Below, piece by piece: positions 15,296 to 23,251 of a stretch of DNA of 64,000 nt. Made by a program: the position numbers and the translations under genes. The stretch is from Lysinibacillus sp. ZYM-1 (lineage in GTDB: Bacteria; Bacillota; Bacilli; Bacillales_A; Planococcaceae). Within the stretch, counting starts at the first letter, position 1. The number at the start of each line of letters is the position of its first letter. The notes beneath the pieces were generated by a model that did no database searches, was not told where the DNA came from, and worked only from the letters and a program-made list of their open reading frames with translations. Location of the stretch: contig NZ_KQ465110.1 in assembly GCF_001308875.1 (NCBI RefSeq), forward strand, positions 143,620 through 207,619, given 5' to 3'.

Positions 15296-15701
15296 TGTCA
15301 TTTTAAATAAAACGACAACGATTGAACGTTGTGTGAATCGTATTCATGAGGTATATGAAGGTAATCCATACAATTTAAAGGATTTCACGAAGCAGGATAG
15401 CATCATTTTAAATATTCAACGAGCTTGCGAGGCGAGCATTGATTTAGCAATGCATATTGTCAGCGAACGTAAACTTGGCGTGCCAAAAGCTAGTCGTGAA
15501 GGGTTTAAACTATTGCAGGAAGCTGACTTGATTGATGCTCCTTTAGCAAAAACCCTGATGAATATGGTCGGTTTCCGTAACATTGCTGTACATGATTATC
15601 AGGCCCTGGAGCTCGCTATCTTAGAAGCAATTTTAGAGAAGCATATTAATGATTTTAAGGAATTTGCGAAGGTTATTTTGCAAGTAGACAATAATATATA
15701 A
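15288..15701 (+). CDS. hepT: HepT-type HEPN ribonuclease toxin (DUF86)
   Basis: A 137-residue all-helical HEPN-domain protein. The catalytic R-X4-H-X-Y motif is present as R97 NIAV H102 D Y104, the signature of HepT RNase toxins that cleave RNA or tRNA. Y104 is the position AMPylated by MntA in studied systems. The ATG at 15288 overlaps mntA; a GTG at 15276 would also fit, but its ribosome-binding site is too close. The pair forms a complete toxin-antitoxin operon. In this setting it could stabilise the putative cassette or act in phage defence. Confidence 0.85.
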   Translation: MNDVILNKTTTIERCVNRIHEVYEGNPYNLKDFTKQDSIILNIQRACEASIDLAMHIVSERKLGVPKASREGFKLLQEADLIDAPLAKTLMNMVGFRNIAVHDYQALELAILEAILEKHINDFKEFAKVILQVDNNI

Positions 15702-15723
15702 TGGCTATCTTTCGAAGACGATA

Positions 15724-15837
15724 TTATAGAAACTGTTCTTGTGTAATTTCTACTGCAATATTTTCATCTGACACTAGTGATCTCATATAAAAATACACAT
15801 CATGGAAATATGCCTGATAGATTTCCTCAAAGTCCAT
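15724..15837 (-). pseudogene. Truncated ECF sigma factor (N-terminal 37 codons)
   Basis: The minus strand reads MDFEEIYQAYFHDVYFYMRS followed by LVSDENIAVEITQEQFL and a stop. This is the start of sigma region 2 of ECF (sigma-70 family) factors, where the family continues as ITQETFLKA. A good ribosome-binding site (GGGGGAG) precedes the ATG. Nothing similar to regions 2.3-4 follows, so the gene has lost about 80 percent of its length. Confidence 0.5.
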
Positions 15838-15899
15838 GTCTCTCCCCCTTTTACCCAAACAACTAGCGAACTGTTTAAGCGTTACGAGATTTTAAAAAA

Positions 15900-15930
15900 T
15901 AGACATATTCATTTTATCTGAATATGTCTA
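15900..15930 (-). terminator. Intrinsic terminator on the minus strand
   Basis: TAGACATATTCA pairs perfectly with TGAATATGTCTA; on the minus strand it is followed by TTTTTT. It terminates transcripts coming from the LysR gene and the Fic-like remnant. Confidence 0.75.
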
Positions 15931-15944
15931 GCTACTGATAAAAA

Positions 15945-16127
15945 TCATACGATAAAACCTGACTTACTATGTAACAACGCACCACGAACGATTGGGTGTA
16001 ATGCTTGTACTTCCCTACCGTCCCAACTCATTAAAGCATTCATTTGCTCTTGAATTTTGAAAGGTGTGCGCATCCATTTTAACATGTCGATGAATCGTTT
16101 AAATGATTGTAGAAGTAAATCAGTGCT
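15945..16127 (-). pseudogene. Fic-family-like gene fragment
   Basis: An open minus-strand frame of about 60 codons without a start reads SFKRFIDMLKWMRTPFKIQE followed by QMNALMSWDGREVQALHPIV and RGALLHSKSGFIV, then a stop. The spacing of a Trp-containing helix, LHPIVRGALLH and a position where FxxIHPFxDGNGR would be expected resembles the helix before the Fic active site. The Fic motif itself is missing, so the piece is truncated and inactive. The assignment is by eye and tentative. Confidence 0.35.
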
Positions 16128-16133
16128 CTACTT

Positions 16134-17003
16134 CTAAAATCGTTCTATAACTCTTTTCATGAAACCTTCAGCTGCTTTACTCAAATATTTGTCGTTACGA
16201 TAGAAGATATCAAGTTCCCTCGTTGGTGCATTTTCAATGGGTATTGATCGAATACCTAGCGATTGGAAGTTTTCGATAAGTTGGCTAGGTTGAATAGTAG
16301 CACCAATGTCTTTTTGAACGAGTTGAAATAATGATGTAGCCGAGCCAGTTTCCATAACACTATTAATCGTTATTCCTTGTCCATCGCACCATTTATCGAT
16401 TAGGTCACGACCACATTTCCCTTGAGGATACATAACAAGTGGTATATCTACCAACTCTTCTGGTTTGACGCTCTTCCTCTGAGATAAGTCATGATTTTCA
16501 TTCACAAATAGACTGTATCTCTCCGTATAGAATGGAATACGCTCTAAATAAGAATTTGCTTCTACCTTTAAACCAATGCCAATATCCACTACATTACCTA
16601 GCACTTTTGTTAAACTTTCTATTGTCGGAAATACTTGCACTTTCGTGTTGGGGAATTCCTTTCGAAAATCAATTAAAATCTCGGTTAAGCGATAATCAAG
16701 ATCCGAAGGCAGTATTGCTATGCGCAAATGTCCCTTGTTTAAATCTATCAAATCAGAGATAGCTTTCTTGGCATTTTCTAAATCCTGATGAACTTTTAGA
16801 GCATAGTGCTCAAGTAACTCACCAGCTTCCGTTTTCACTGTTTTTTTGCCAATTCGATCGAATAATGGTGCCCCTATTTCCCCCTCTAGGACACGTATCT
16901 GCTGACTTAACGTCGGTTGAGAAATCCCCAATTTAAAAGCAGCTTCAGAAAAATGTAACTCCTTACACAGCATAAGGAAGTAATTTAATTGTCTAATTTC
17001 CAT
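16134..17003 (-). CDS. LysR-family transcriptional regulator
   Basis: A 289-residue LysR regulator. The N-terminal winged helix-turn-helix is clear (MEIRQLNYFLMLCKELHFSE, then GISQPTLSQQIRVLEGEIG and LFDRIGKKTVKTEAG). A linker helix and the two-lobed periplasmic-binding-like effector domain (about 90-289) follow. It diverges from the nitroreductase gene with a 157-bp shared intergenic region, the usual layout in which a LysR protein activates its neighbour and represses itself. The effector is unknown. It lies between the two perfect att-like repeats, so it may be cassette cargo. Confidence 0.88.
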   Translation of the reverse strand: MEIRQLNYFLMLCKELHFSEAAFKLGISQPTLSQQIRVLEGEIGAPLFDRIGKKTVKTEAGELLEHYALKVHQDLENAKKAISDLIDLNKGHLRIAILPSDLDYRLTEILIDFRKEFPNTKVQVFPTIESLTKVLGNVVDIGIGLKVEANSYLERIPFYTERYSLFVNENHDLSQRKSVKPEELVDIPLVMYPQGKCGRDLIDKWCDGQGITINSVMETGSATSLFQLVQKDIGATIQPSQLIENFQSLGIRSIPIENAPTRELDIFYRNDKYLSKAAEGFMKRVIERF

Positions 17004-17051
17004 ATCAACTTCTCCTTTTCTATAGCCAAAACCTATTGTTTGTATAGAAAA

Positions 17052-17068
17052 AATAGTATTGAACTATT
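17052..17068. promoter_or_regulatory. Candidate LysR operator
   Basis: AATAGT-N5-ACTATT is a 17-bp dyad of the LysR box type in the intergenic region between the divergent LysR and nitroreductase genes. A second partial dyad (CTATAG..CTATTG) lies 30 bp nearer the regulator. Confidence 0.4.
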
Positions 17069-17160
17069 ATATTTCAAATTTTACAATGAACGTATTAAAA
17101 AGGAAAGGAACTTAGGTAGGATACTGTGGTGAAAAATTATTAGAAAAGGAGTTTACAAAT

Positions 17161-17760
17161 ATGAAGAACAGATATATTGAATTGATGGAAAAGAGGCGTT
17201 CAATTTACGCTCTAGGAAAAAATGTAGAACAGTCTGAAGGAATACTTCAAGACACTATTATGGAGGCAATAAAGCATAGTCCAACTGCTTTTAACTCACA
17301 AACTTCACGAGCAGTGATTTTATTTAACGAACATCATGATAAATTATGGGACCTAGTCGAAGAACAGTTACGCTCAATTGTTCCAGTAGAAAACTTTGCC
17401 CGAACAGAAGAAAAAATAGACTCTTTCCGTGCAGGCTTCGCTTCCATTTTATTTTTTGAAGACCAAGACGTCATTCAACAGTATCAAAATCAATTCTCTC
17501 TATACGCAGAACAGTTCCCTATCTGGTCTGAACAAGCAACCGGAATTGCGCAGCATTCTGTATGGATGGCATTAGCACAAGAAAGACTAGGTGCCTCCCT
17601 TCAACACTACAATCCACTTATCGATCAAAATGTGAAAGACGAATGGGGAATTCCTGATAATTGGAAATTAACTGCACAAATGCCATTTGGAAGTATCGAA
17701 GAAGTGCCAAGTGAAAAAGAATTTTTGGCAAATGAAGAGCGCTTTAAAGTGTTTCGCTAA
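17161..17760 (+). CDS. Nitroreductase-family protein
   Basis: A 199-residue FMN-dependent oxidoreductase of the small, fungal-Hbn1-like nitroreductase branch. MEKRRSIYALGKN is the FMN-phosphate-binding N-terminus. AIKHSPTAFNSQTSRAVIL is the second FMN motif and QHSVWMALAQERLGASLQHY the central helix. PEFGSI-type text appears as MPFGSIEEVP near the C-terminus. These enzymes reduce nitro-aromatics or quinones with NAD(P)H. AAAGGAG lies 9 bases before the start. The divergent LysR gene is its likely regulator. Confidence 0.85.
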   Translation: MKNRYIELMEKRRSIYALGKNVEQSEGILQDTIMEAIKHSPTAFNSQTSRAVILFNEHHDKLWDLVEEQLRSIVPVENFARTEEKIDSFRAGFASILFFEDQDVIQQYQNQFSLYAEQFPIWSEQATGIAQHSVWMALAQERLGASLQHYNPLIDQNVKDEWGIPDNWKLTAQMPFGSIEEVPSEKEFLANEERFKVFR

Positions 17761-17765
17761 TATAC

Positions 17766-17803
17766 CTACTAAAGTAAAACTTTAATCCGTGGTAGTTTTT
17801 TTA
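17766..17803 (+). terminator. Intrinsic terminator of the nitroreductase gene
   Basis: A compound hairpin (outer CTAC/GTAG, inner TAAAGT/ACTTTA) is followed by seven T residues. Confidence 0.65.
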
Positions 17804-17895
17804 TCTCCCACCTAATTTTTTTCCGACAGCTAAATTTTGAGGTGGGGGGTTATTGCCCGATAATGCAGGATAAAAGGATTGGGGTCTTTGTAAAA

Positions 17896-18840
17896 ATGTC
17901 TAAAAAAACAAAAGCTTATTTCGCAGCAACCATGTATGCACTCATCATCGGCTTTTCATTTATGTTCGTAAAACTGAGCCTTGTTGCGTCTTCACCGCTT
18001 GATACACTGGCACACCGCTTTTCTATAGCTTTTGTTATCGCTACTGCTATTATTGTCTTGAAAAAGATTCGCTTAAATGTGACAAAGAAGGACGTATGTA
18101 AGATTCTTCCGTTAGCTTTAATTTATCCTACTTTGTTTTTCACATTTCAAACGTTCGGTCTAGTCTATGCTTCTTCTTCAGAAGCTGGTATTATTCTAGC
18201 TACTGTACCGATTTTCACACTGATTTTAGCATCAGTATATTTGAAAGAACATACAGTACCATTACAAAAGGTCTCGGTGTTATTATCGGTCTCAGGTGTC
18301 ATTTTCATTTTTGTTATGAATGGAGCAGATACAGGTTCACAAAATGTAAAAGGAATTTTCCTTATGTTACTGTCAGCCCTTACTGGTGCTTACAATACCG
18401 TTTTAGCACGTAAACTTGTGCAACATTACTCATTTTTTACGATAACTTACGTTATGACGTTCTTTGGTTTTATCTTTTTTAACATTGTAGCTATTGGAAA
18501 TCATATGATAACGAAAACGATGCATCAATTCATCGAACCGTTCTCAAGCGGAACGTTTATCATCGCTATTGTTTACCTTGGAGCACTTTCATCTTTAGGA
18601 ACTTCCTTTTTCTCCAATTATGCACTTTCGCAAATTGAAGCGTCAAAAATGAGTGTCTTTAATAATTTAGCTACATTAATTACGATTATTGCTGGCGTCC
18701 TTTTCTTAAACGAAACGATTCAATCCTATCATATTTTCGGTACAATCATTATTCTCCTGGGTGTTTTAGGATCAAACTATAATGCTAAGCAAAAAAGTGA
18801 AAGAGCCTATGCTATTCCTCGACAAGCAAATGAGGATTAA
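17896..18840 (+). CDS. EamA-family (DMT) permease
   Basis: A 314-residue protein with ten predicted membrane helices in two EamA repeats (about 10-140 and 155-295). Family landmarks are GFSFMFVKLSL in helix 1, ASSSEAGIILATVPIF, and in the second half SQIEASKMSVFNNLATLITIIAGVLFLNE. These drug/metabolite transporters export or import amino acids and other small molecules; the substrate is not inferable. The start is uncertain: ATG 17896 begins right before helix 1, while an upstream ATG (17863) or GTG (17842) after GGGGGG would add 11-18 residues. Confidence 0.82.
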   Translation: MSKKTKAYFAATMYALIIGFSFMFVKLSLVASSPLDTLAHRFSIAFVIATAIIVLKKIRLNVTKKDVCKILPLALIYPTLFFTFQTFGLVYASSSEAGIILATVPIFTLILASVYLKEHTVPLQKVSVLLSVSGVIFIFVMNGADTGSQNVKGIFLMLLSALTGAYNTVLARKLVQHYSFFTITYVMTFFGFIFFNIVAIGNHMITKTMHQFIEPFSSGTFIIAIVYLGALSSLGTSFFSNYALSQIEASKMSVFNNLATLITIIAGVLFLNETIQSYHIFGTIIILLGVLGSNYNAKQKSERAYAIPRQANED

Positions 18841-19185
18841 CCAGAAGTTTGAAAATAGCATACATTTATCGATGTAAGAAAAGCAAGCACCCTTAAAGTG
18901 CAAGATGATTTTTGGCAATTACAGCGTGCTTTAAACGAAACATTATATACACTAGATACAATTTGAGAAGCGTTTGCTTATAAAGATTGTTTCAAATAAC
19001 GACATAAAGCGAAAACTCACGAATCGTAATTGTTGTCTAGACAAATCACCTTTGGAGTTTTCGCTTTGTGTTATCAGTCTATTAAATTTGAGCTTCCTTA
19101 CACACTAGTGAACGTTGGTTTCACGTATATGCAACGGAACAACTTGTAAAAGAAAAGGCACAAGCTATTACATTAAATATGAGTC
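18841..19185. other. Gene-poor stretch with coding remnants between the permease gene and rlmH
   Basis: There is no intact gene in about 345 bp. On the plus strand 18859-18966 reads HTFIDVRKASTLKVQDDFWQ followed by LQRALNETLYTLDTI and a stop, with no start. At 19107-19185 the text ERWFHVYATEQLVKEKAQAI runs straight into the att-like repeat. Both look like C-terminal scraps of genes I cannot identify. Between them, AAAGCGAAAACTC (19006-19018) and its complement (19055-19067) form a long-loop inverted repeat. Confidence 0.4.
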
Positions 19186-19217
19186 AAAAACCGCACTTAC
19201 TTATGATACGGTTCACC
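19186..19217 (-). repeat. 32-bp att-like repeat at the rlmH 3' end (proximal)
   Basis: It covers the last six or so codons of rlmH (GEPYHK), its TAA stop and 11 flanking bases (GTGCGGTTTTT on the minus strand). It is identical to 14790-14821. In staphylococci the corresponding rlmH end is the SCC attB/attR site with a shared TATCATAA core. Confidence 0.85.
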
Positions 19218-19676
19218 TTTCATAATTCTAAAACTTCGATAAATCTGTTCCACTAGTACGAGCTTCATGAGCTGGTGAGGTAAGGTCATTTTTCCAAAGG
19301 ATTGCTGTTCATCGGCTCGTTTTAGAACGTCCTCATGTAGGCCAAGGGAGCCGCCGATAACGAAGGCAATTTTGCTTTTGCCGTAGGTCATGAGCGATTC
19401 TAGATCAGTAGCCATTTGTTCAGAAGTTTTCATTTTGCCATTGATGGCGAGGGCAATTACATAAGTGTCTGGACTAATTTTGGCTAGTATACGTTCTCCT
19501 TCCTTTTTCTTAACGATATCCATTTCAGCGTCGCTTAGTTGTTCGGGTGCCTTTTCATCTGGTACCTCAATCAAATCCATTTTTGCATAGCCGCCAAGTC
19601 GTTTTACGTACTCTTCGATACCCATTTTTAAGTACTTTTCTTTTAGTTTGCCGACTGATACAATCGTTATATTCAC
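19197..19676 (-). CDS. rlmH: 23S rRNA pseudouridine-1915 N3-methyltransferase
   Basis: The 159-residue SPOUT methyltransferase has the exact usual length. It methylates pseudouridine 1915 in helix 69 of 23S rRNA on assembled 70S ribosomes, using [23 protein letters not shown] at the N-terminus, the knot segment [38 protein letters not shown] and the C-terminal GEPYHK are all present. It is the last conserved gene of the wal-htrC cluster. Accessory DNA starts directly after its stop, and the 3' end doubles as an att-like repeat without damage to the coding sequence. Confidence 0.96.
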   Translation of the reverse strand: MNITIVSVGKLKEKYLKMGIEEYVKRLGGYAKMDLIEVPDEKAPEQLSDAEMDIVKKKEGERILAKISPDTYVIALAINGKMKTSEQMATDLESLMTYGKSKIAFVIGGSLGLHEDVLKRADEQQSFGKMTLPHQLMKLVLVEQIYRSFRIMKGEPYHK

Positions 19677-19679
19677 ACG

Positions 19680-20096
19680 TTATCCACCTTTACAATTCAT
19701 TTACAAACAAATTATCCACAGAAGTTATCAACATATCCACATGCTATTGCTATATATTGTGTAAAGTTATTTACTTGATACAATATATTCTGCTGACTGT
19801 TCACAGTAGCTACACTTTGTGGATAACTTTTTATCCTCTTCGATTTTATCCATAATTGGGAACGCTTTTTGCTCTGCTACAAACATGTCTAAAGCGTGAT
19901 CTATATGGCTTTCACAGCTGTATTTTTCCATTTTTTGATGTCTCCTTATTTTCCGAAATTTCCACAAACTTATTCACATTTCAGTCTATGTTATCCACAA
20001 CCTATTGTAACAAAGGAATGCCATGTATGGAAGAAGTGCCTTTTACTCACTGTTTATTGTGTTATATCAGTATTCGCAATTTTCTAGTTATCCACA
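19680..20096. promoter_or_regulatory. DnaA-box cluster around rlmH and the CxxH/CxxC gene
   Basis: Perfect TTATCCACA boxes lie at 19712-19720 (+), 19818-19826 (-), 19991-19999 (+) and 20088-20096 (+). One-mismatch boxes lie at 19680-19688, 19725-19733, 19733-19741 and 19970-19978. The cluster is 34 kb from oriC and occupies both intergenic gaps and part of the small gene. Confidence 0.7.
19767..19931 (-). CDS. CxxH/CxxC small zinc-binding-type protein (YyzF-like)
   Basis: A 54-residue protein with CESH near the N-terminus and CSYC in the C-terminal third, the pattern that names the CxxH/CxxC family found between htrC and rlmH in Bacillus. The four ligands suggest bound zinc; the function is unknown. 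The ATG at 19931 is chosen because AAGGAG lies 10 bases upstream; a longer frame adds 12 basic residues without support. A DnaA box sits within the gene. Confidence 0.8.
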   Translation of the reverse strand: MEKYSCESHIDHALDMFVAEQKAFPIMDKIEEDKKLSTKCSYCEQSAEYIVSSK

Positions 20097-20127
20097 ATAT
20101 TTTATTAAAGATCCTCTTCATCTTCAC

Positions 20128-20167
20128 AAAAAAGCAGTGGAGATTTTGTTTAATCCCCACCGCTTTC
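20128..20167 (-). terminator. Intrinsic terminator of htrC
   Basis: On the minus strand AAAGCGGTGGGGATT pairs with AATCTCCACTGCTTT (two mismatches), followed by TTTTG. It separates the wal-htrC operon from the CxxH/CxxC gene. Confidence 0.75.
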
Positions 20168-20176
20168 ACCTTTTCT

Positions 20177-21484
20177 TTACAATGAATTACCGTTTGTTAA
20201 TGTTAGTGATAGTTCTACTAATTTACCTTGGCGGTAAACTTTTAATGTTAATTTATCACCAATTTTTTTGTCATTATATAAATGTTTACGTAAATCAATG
20301 GCTGTTTCAATTTTTTGACCATCCATTTCAACAATAACGTCATACTGTTGGACACCTGCTTTTGATGCTGGTGAGTTATTCATTACATCTGTTATAACAA
20401 CACCTGTTGTCACCTCTGCTGGTAATTTTAATGTTTGTTGTTGGTAGAAGGCTGGAACATCTGTTAGATCTGCTAACGAAATACCCATTGTTGGACGTTT
20501 CATCTCACCATTTTTCTCTAACTCCTCAATTATTGGAATAGCTGAATTAATTGGAATAGAGAAACCTAAACCTTCAACGGAGGATTCAGCAATTTTCATG
20601 GAATTAATACCTATTAATTCTCCTGCTAAATTGACAAGTGCTCCTCCACTATTCCCTGGGTTAATGGCTGCATCGGTTTGTAATACTTCTTGTTGCCAGT
20701 CTTCTGTGCCATCACCATTTAAGTCTACTGGAACAGAACGATCTTTACCTGAAACAACACCTGTTGTCACAGAGCCATAAAAGTCTAAGCCAAGTGGATT
20801 ACCAATTGCTATAACTGTTTCACCTTGTTTTAACACATCAGAGTTACCAAATGTCGCTACTGTTTTTACATTCTTTGAGCTAATTGAAATGACTGCAAGG
20901 TCTGTCCAAACATCATGACCCACTAATTGCGCTTGCTCCTTCGATCCATCAGGCATTGTAACCTCTAACTGTTTTGCCCCTTCAATAACGTGGTTATTTG
21001 TTACGATAAAGGCTTTGTCACCTTCAATTTTATAAACAACACCTGAACCGCTTCCTGCTTCTTTTGTTGTTGTTGATTGCGGGCTCCAAAATCCTCCGCT
21101 TGTTACTTCTTGAATATTTGTAATTCCAACAACGGCTGGTGAAGCTTTATCAACTGCTTTTGTAACATCCGTCGTTACCTCAGTGGCAACTTGATTAATG
21201 GTTGTGTTATTTTTCCCTGTACTATTTGTTGTTGTACCAGGCATTTGATTGACCAGACCAGGCATCATCAACCAAACAAGTAAGGCACCTATAATGACGC
21301 CGATAAGACCACTAAAGAAATAGCCGCCTTTTCCTCCGCCACCGCCTTTCTTTTTATGACGCTTAGCCTGCATTTCTTGCTCCTCGCGCTCTAGTCTTTC
21401 TTGAAGTGGTGATTTCGGTATTTCATCATTTTTTAAGAAATCACTGTTTTTATCATCATCTTGAAAGTAACTCATGTTCTTCAT
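20177..21484 (-). CDS. htrC: Membrane-anchored HtrA-type serine protease with PDZ domain
   Basis: The 435-residue protein begins with a charged cytoplasmic tail, then one membrane helix (about 52-74, FSGLIGVIIGALLVWLMM), a trypsin-like domain (about 105-320) and a PDZ domain (about 335-430). The triad is visible: His in VTNNHVIEGA, Asp in WTDLAVISI and Ser in NPGNSGGALVN. HtrA proteases degrade or refold damaged exported proteins at the outer face of the membrane. It corresponds to YyxA/HtrC by position after walJ. A terminator-like hairpin lies between walJ and htrC, so expression may be partly independent. Confidence 0.92.
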   Translation of the reverse strand: MKNMSYFQDDDKNSDFLKNDEIPKSPLQERLEREEQEMQAKRHKKKGGGGGKGGYFFSGLIGVIIGALLVWLMMPGLVNQMPGTTTNSTGKNNTTINQVATEVTTDVTKAVDKASPAVVGITNIQEVTSGGFWSPQSTTTKEAGSGSGVVYKIEGDKAFIVTNNHVIEGAKQLEVTMPDGSKEQAQLVGHDVWTDLAVISISSKNVKTVATFGNSDVLKQGETVIAIGNPLGLDFYGSVTTGVVSGKDRSVPVDLNGDGTEDWQQEVLQTDAAINPGNSGGALVNLAGELIGINSMKIAESSVEGLGFSIPINSAIPIIEELEKNGEMKRPTMGISLADLTDVPAFYQQQTLKLPAEVTTGVVITDVMNNSPASKAGVQQYDVIVEMDGQKIETAIDLRKHLYNDKKIGDKLTLKVYRQGKLVELSLTLTNGNSL

Positions 21485-21570
21485 CCTTTCATATACTGCT
21501 TTTGTTAGTTGTTACCCTAATCTTACGATTCAAACATTAAAATCAGATGAAAAACAAATAAAATGGACAT

Positions 21571-21619
21571 AAAAATAGCTGCCCAACGCATTTACTGAAA
21601 ATACGTTGAACAGCTATAA
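21571..21619 (-). terminator. Intrinsic terminator of the walRK operon
   Basis: An imperfect long hairpin with ATAGCTG/CAGCTAT at its base and AACG/CGTT inside is followed on the minus strand by TTTTTATG. It lies 23 bases after walJ. Confidence 0.65.
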
Positions 21620-21641
21620 GTTTTACCTATATAACTAGTAG

Positions 21642-22430
21642 TTAAACCGTTACCAATTTTGTTGGCTCCTCTGCATCTGTATCAAAAAGATGAACATGCT
21701 CGCCTACCATGATGCCACATGACTGTAAGGTTTGTGATACGCTCATGCGTGCCAGCTCTTTCATATTATTATCCTTACTTAAATGCGAAAGATAGATATT
21801 GGTAGTCTTATCAAATACAACTTCACTCATTGCAATAGCTGCATCCTCATTGGATACATGTCCTACATCACTTAAAATACGACGTTTAATGGACCAAGGG
21901 TAGCGTCCCATTTGAAGCATATTCACGTCATGATTGCTTTCAAAAACAAATGAATCTGCACCACGTATGATACCCTTCATACGATCACTGACATACCCTG
22001 TATCTGTAATGATGACAAGCTTTCGATTATCCTCGTGGAAAGTATAGAACATTGGATCTGCTGCATCATGTGAAACAGCAAAGGATTCAACAGCTAAAGA
22101 ACTAAAGTGCTTCACTGTATCCATTTCAAATTCAAAACGTTGCTCTACAGGAATATCGCCAATTAGCCCGTCCATTGCCTTCCATGTTTTGGCGTTTGCA
22201 TAAATCGGTACATTATATTTTCGTGCCAGCACGCCTATCCCTTTAATATGATCACTATGCTCGTGTGTAACGAAAATACCACTAAGCTGCTTCATATTAC
22301 GATCGATTTTTGTAAATAGCTGCTCCATCTTTTTTCCACTAAGGCCAGCATCAACGATAAAGGCATAATCGTCATTCTCTACATAAATCGAATTCCCTGT
22401 ACTGCCACTTGCTAAAACACTAAATCGCAT
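21642..22430 (-). CDS. walJ: WalJ/YycJ MBL-fold exonuclease-type protein
   Basis: A 262-residue metallo-beta-lactamase-fold protein. The N-terminal [16 protein letters not shown] and the motif [12 protein letters not shown] (HxHxDH) with later ligands in [14 protein letters not shown] and SHLSKDN mark the YycJ/WalJ group. Homologues have 5'-to-3' exonuclease activity and link cell-wall signalling to replication or mismatch repair. Its ATG overlaps the yycI stop (TAATG), indicating coupled translation within walR-walK-yycH-yycI-walJ. Confidence 0.92.
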   Translation of the reverse strand: MRFSVLASGSTGNSIYVENDDYAFIVDAGLSGKKMEQLFTKIDRNMKQLSGIFVTHEHSDHIKGIGVLARKYNVPIYANAKTWKAMDGLIGDIPVEQRFEFEMDTVKHFSSLAVESFAVSHDAADPMFYTFHEDNRKLVIITDTGYVSDRMKGIIRGADSFVFESNHDVNMLQMGRYPWSIKRRILSDVGHVSNEDAAIAMSEVVFDKTTNIYLSHLSKDNNMKELARMSVSQTLQSCGIMVGEHVHLFDTDAEEPTKLVTV

Positions 22431-23251
22431 TATTCAACTCCCCAGTCTTCTTCTTCGCCCTCTTGCTTGTCTTCTTGGAGTTCAATGACTTTGCCCTCTA
22501 CTGCATTGACAAAATACTCTTCTGTTTCTCCATCCGATAGTTTCACTCGAACTTCCCATGTTGGTACCATTACCTGTGTACGAGTTAATTTAACAAGCGT
22601 TGAGTAACCTAACTTCATTTGCGTAATCTTCGAGTCTGGCTTGAGCGGTCCTTTTGCATACAAAGTTTGGATAATTTGAAGTGGTGGAATGACTGTTTCT
22701 TGTTGTTCCATTTCCTCAATATTATCAATCATTGTTTGTTCATACATCGTTACTTCATTGTTTGCATTCCATTTAATCTTTAAGGATCCATTGTAATAGA
22801 ACATCCGGTTATTAGTCTTCTGGGAAAAAATTGCGATGCGTTCTTCGCGATCTATTTTCCATAAAGCATATGATGCCCCCTCATAAATGTTCGCAAGGAC
22901 AAAATCTGTAAAGCTTGAATCCTCATTCACATTACGTAATTTAATGGGCTTCATGAAAATAACACGAACCTTTGTATTATCATCCGTAGGGATAATTTGT
23001 TGATTGTTACTATTAAATTCAGCCTTCGTAAACTTATGTACTTGGGCTGAAATGTAGGAAGCAGTTTCAATATTATTAGGTAATGTTCCATACGTTATAT
23101 TGTCATCTTTTAAACGAGCTTCAATTGTTTTTTCACCAGGTACCTCAATATCTTTCGCTTCATTATAGCGATTTACATAAAATGAATACAGGAAGATGTT
23201 TAAAATTAAAAAAACGAATATAAAAATAGATTTTGTTCTATTCCAATCCAT
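22430..23251 (-). CDS. yycI: WalK regulator YycI
   Basis: The 273-residue protein has one N-terminal membrane helix (about 8-27, [19 protein letters not shown]) and an extracellular two-lobed beta-rich domain ending [22 protein letters not shown]. With YycH it contacts the WalK membrane helices and tunes kinase activity. The ATG at 23251 is preferred since AGGAGG lies 8 bases upstream. It overlaps the end of yycH by 14 bases. The very acidic C-terminus is as in homologues. Confidence 0.9.
   Translation of the reverse strand: MDWNRTKSIFIFVFLILNIFLYSFYVNRYNEAKDIEVPGEKTIEARLKDDNITYGTLPNNIETASYISAQVHKFTKAEFNSNNQQIIPTDDNTKVRVIFMKPIKLRNVNEDSSFTDFVLANIYEGASYALWKIDREERIAIFSQKTNNRMFYYNGSLKIKWNANNEVTMYEQTMIDNIEEMEQQETVIPPLQIIQTLYAKGPLKPDSKITQMKLGYSTLVKLTRTQVMVPTWEVRVKLSDGETEEYFVNAVEGKVIELQEDKQEGEEEDWGVE

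Noticed and set aside
19547..20337. Several plus-strand frames of 60-110 codons opposite rlmH and the CxxH/CxxC gene
   Set aside because: They are shadows of minus-strand genes and of T-rich DnaA-box intergenic DNA, with no ribosome-binding sites.
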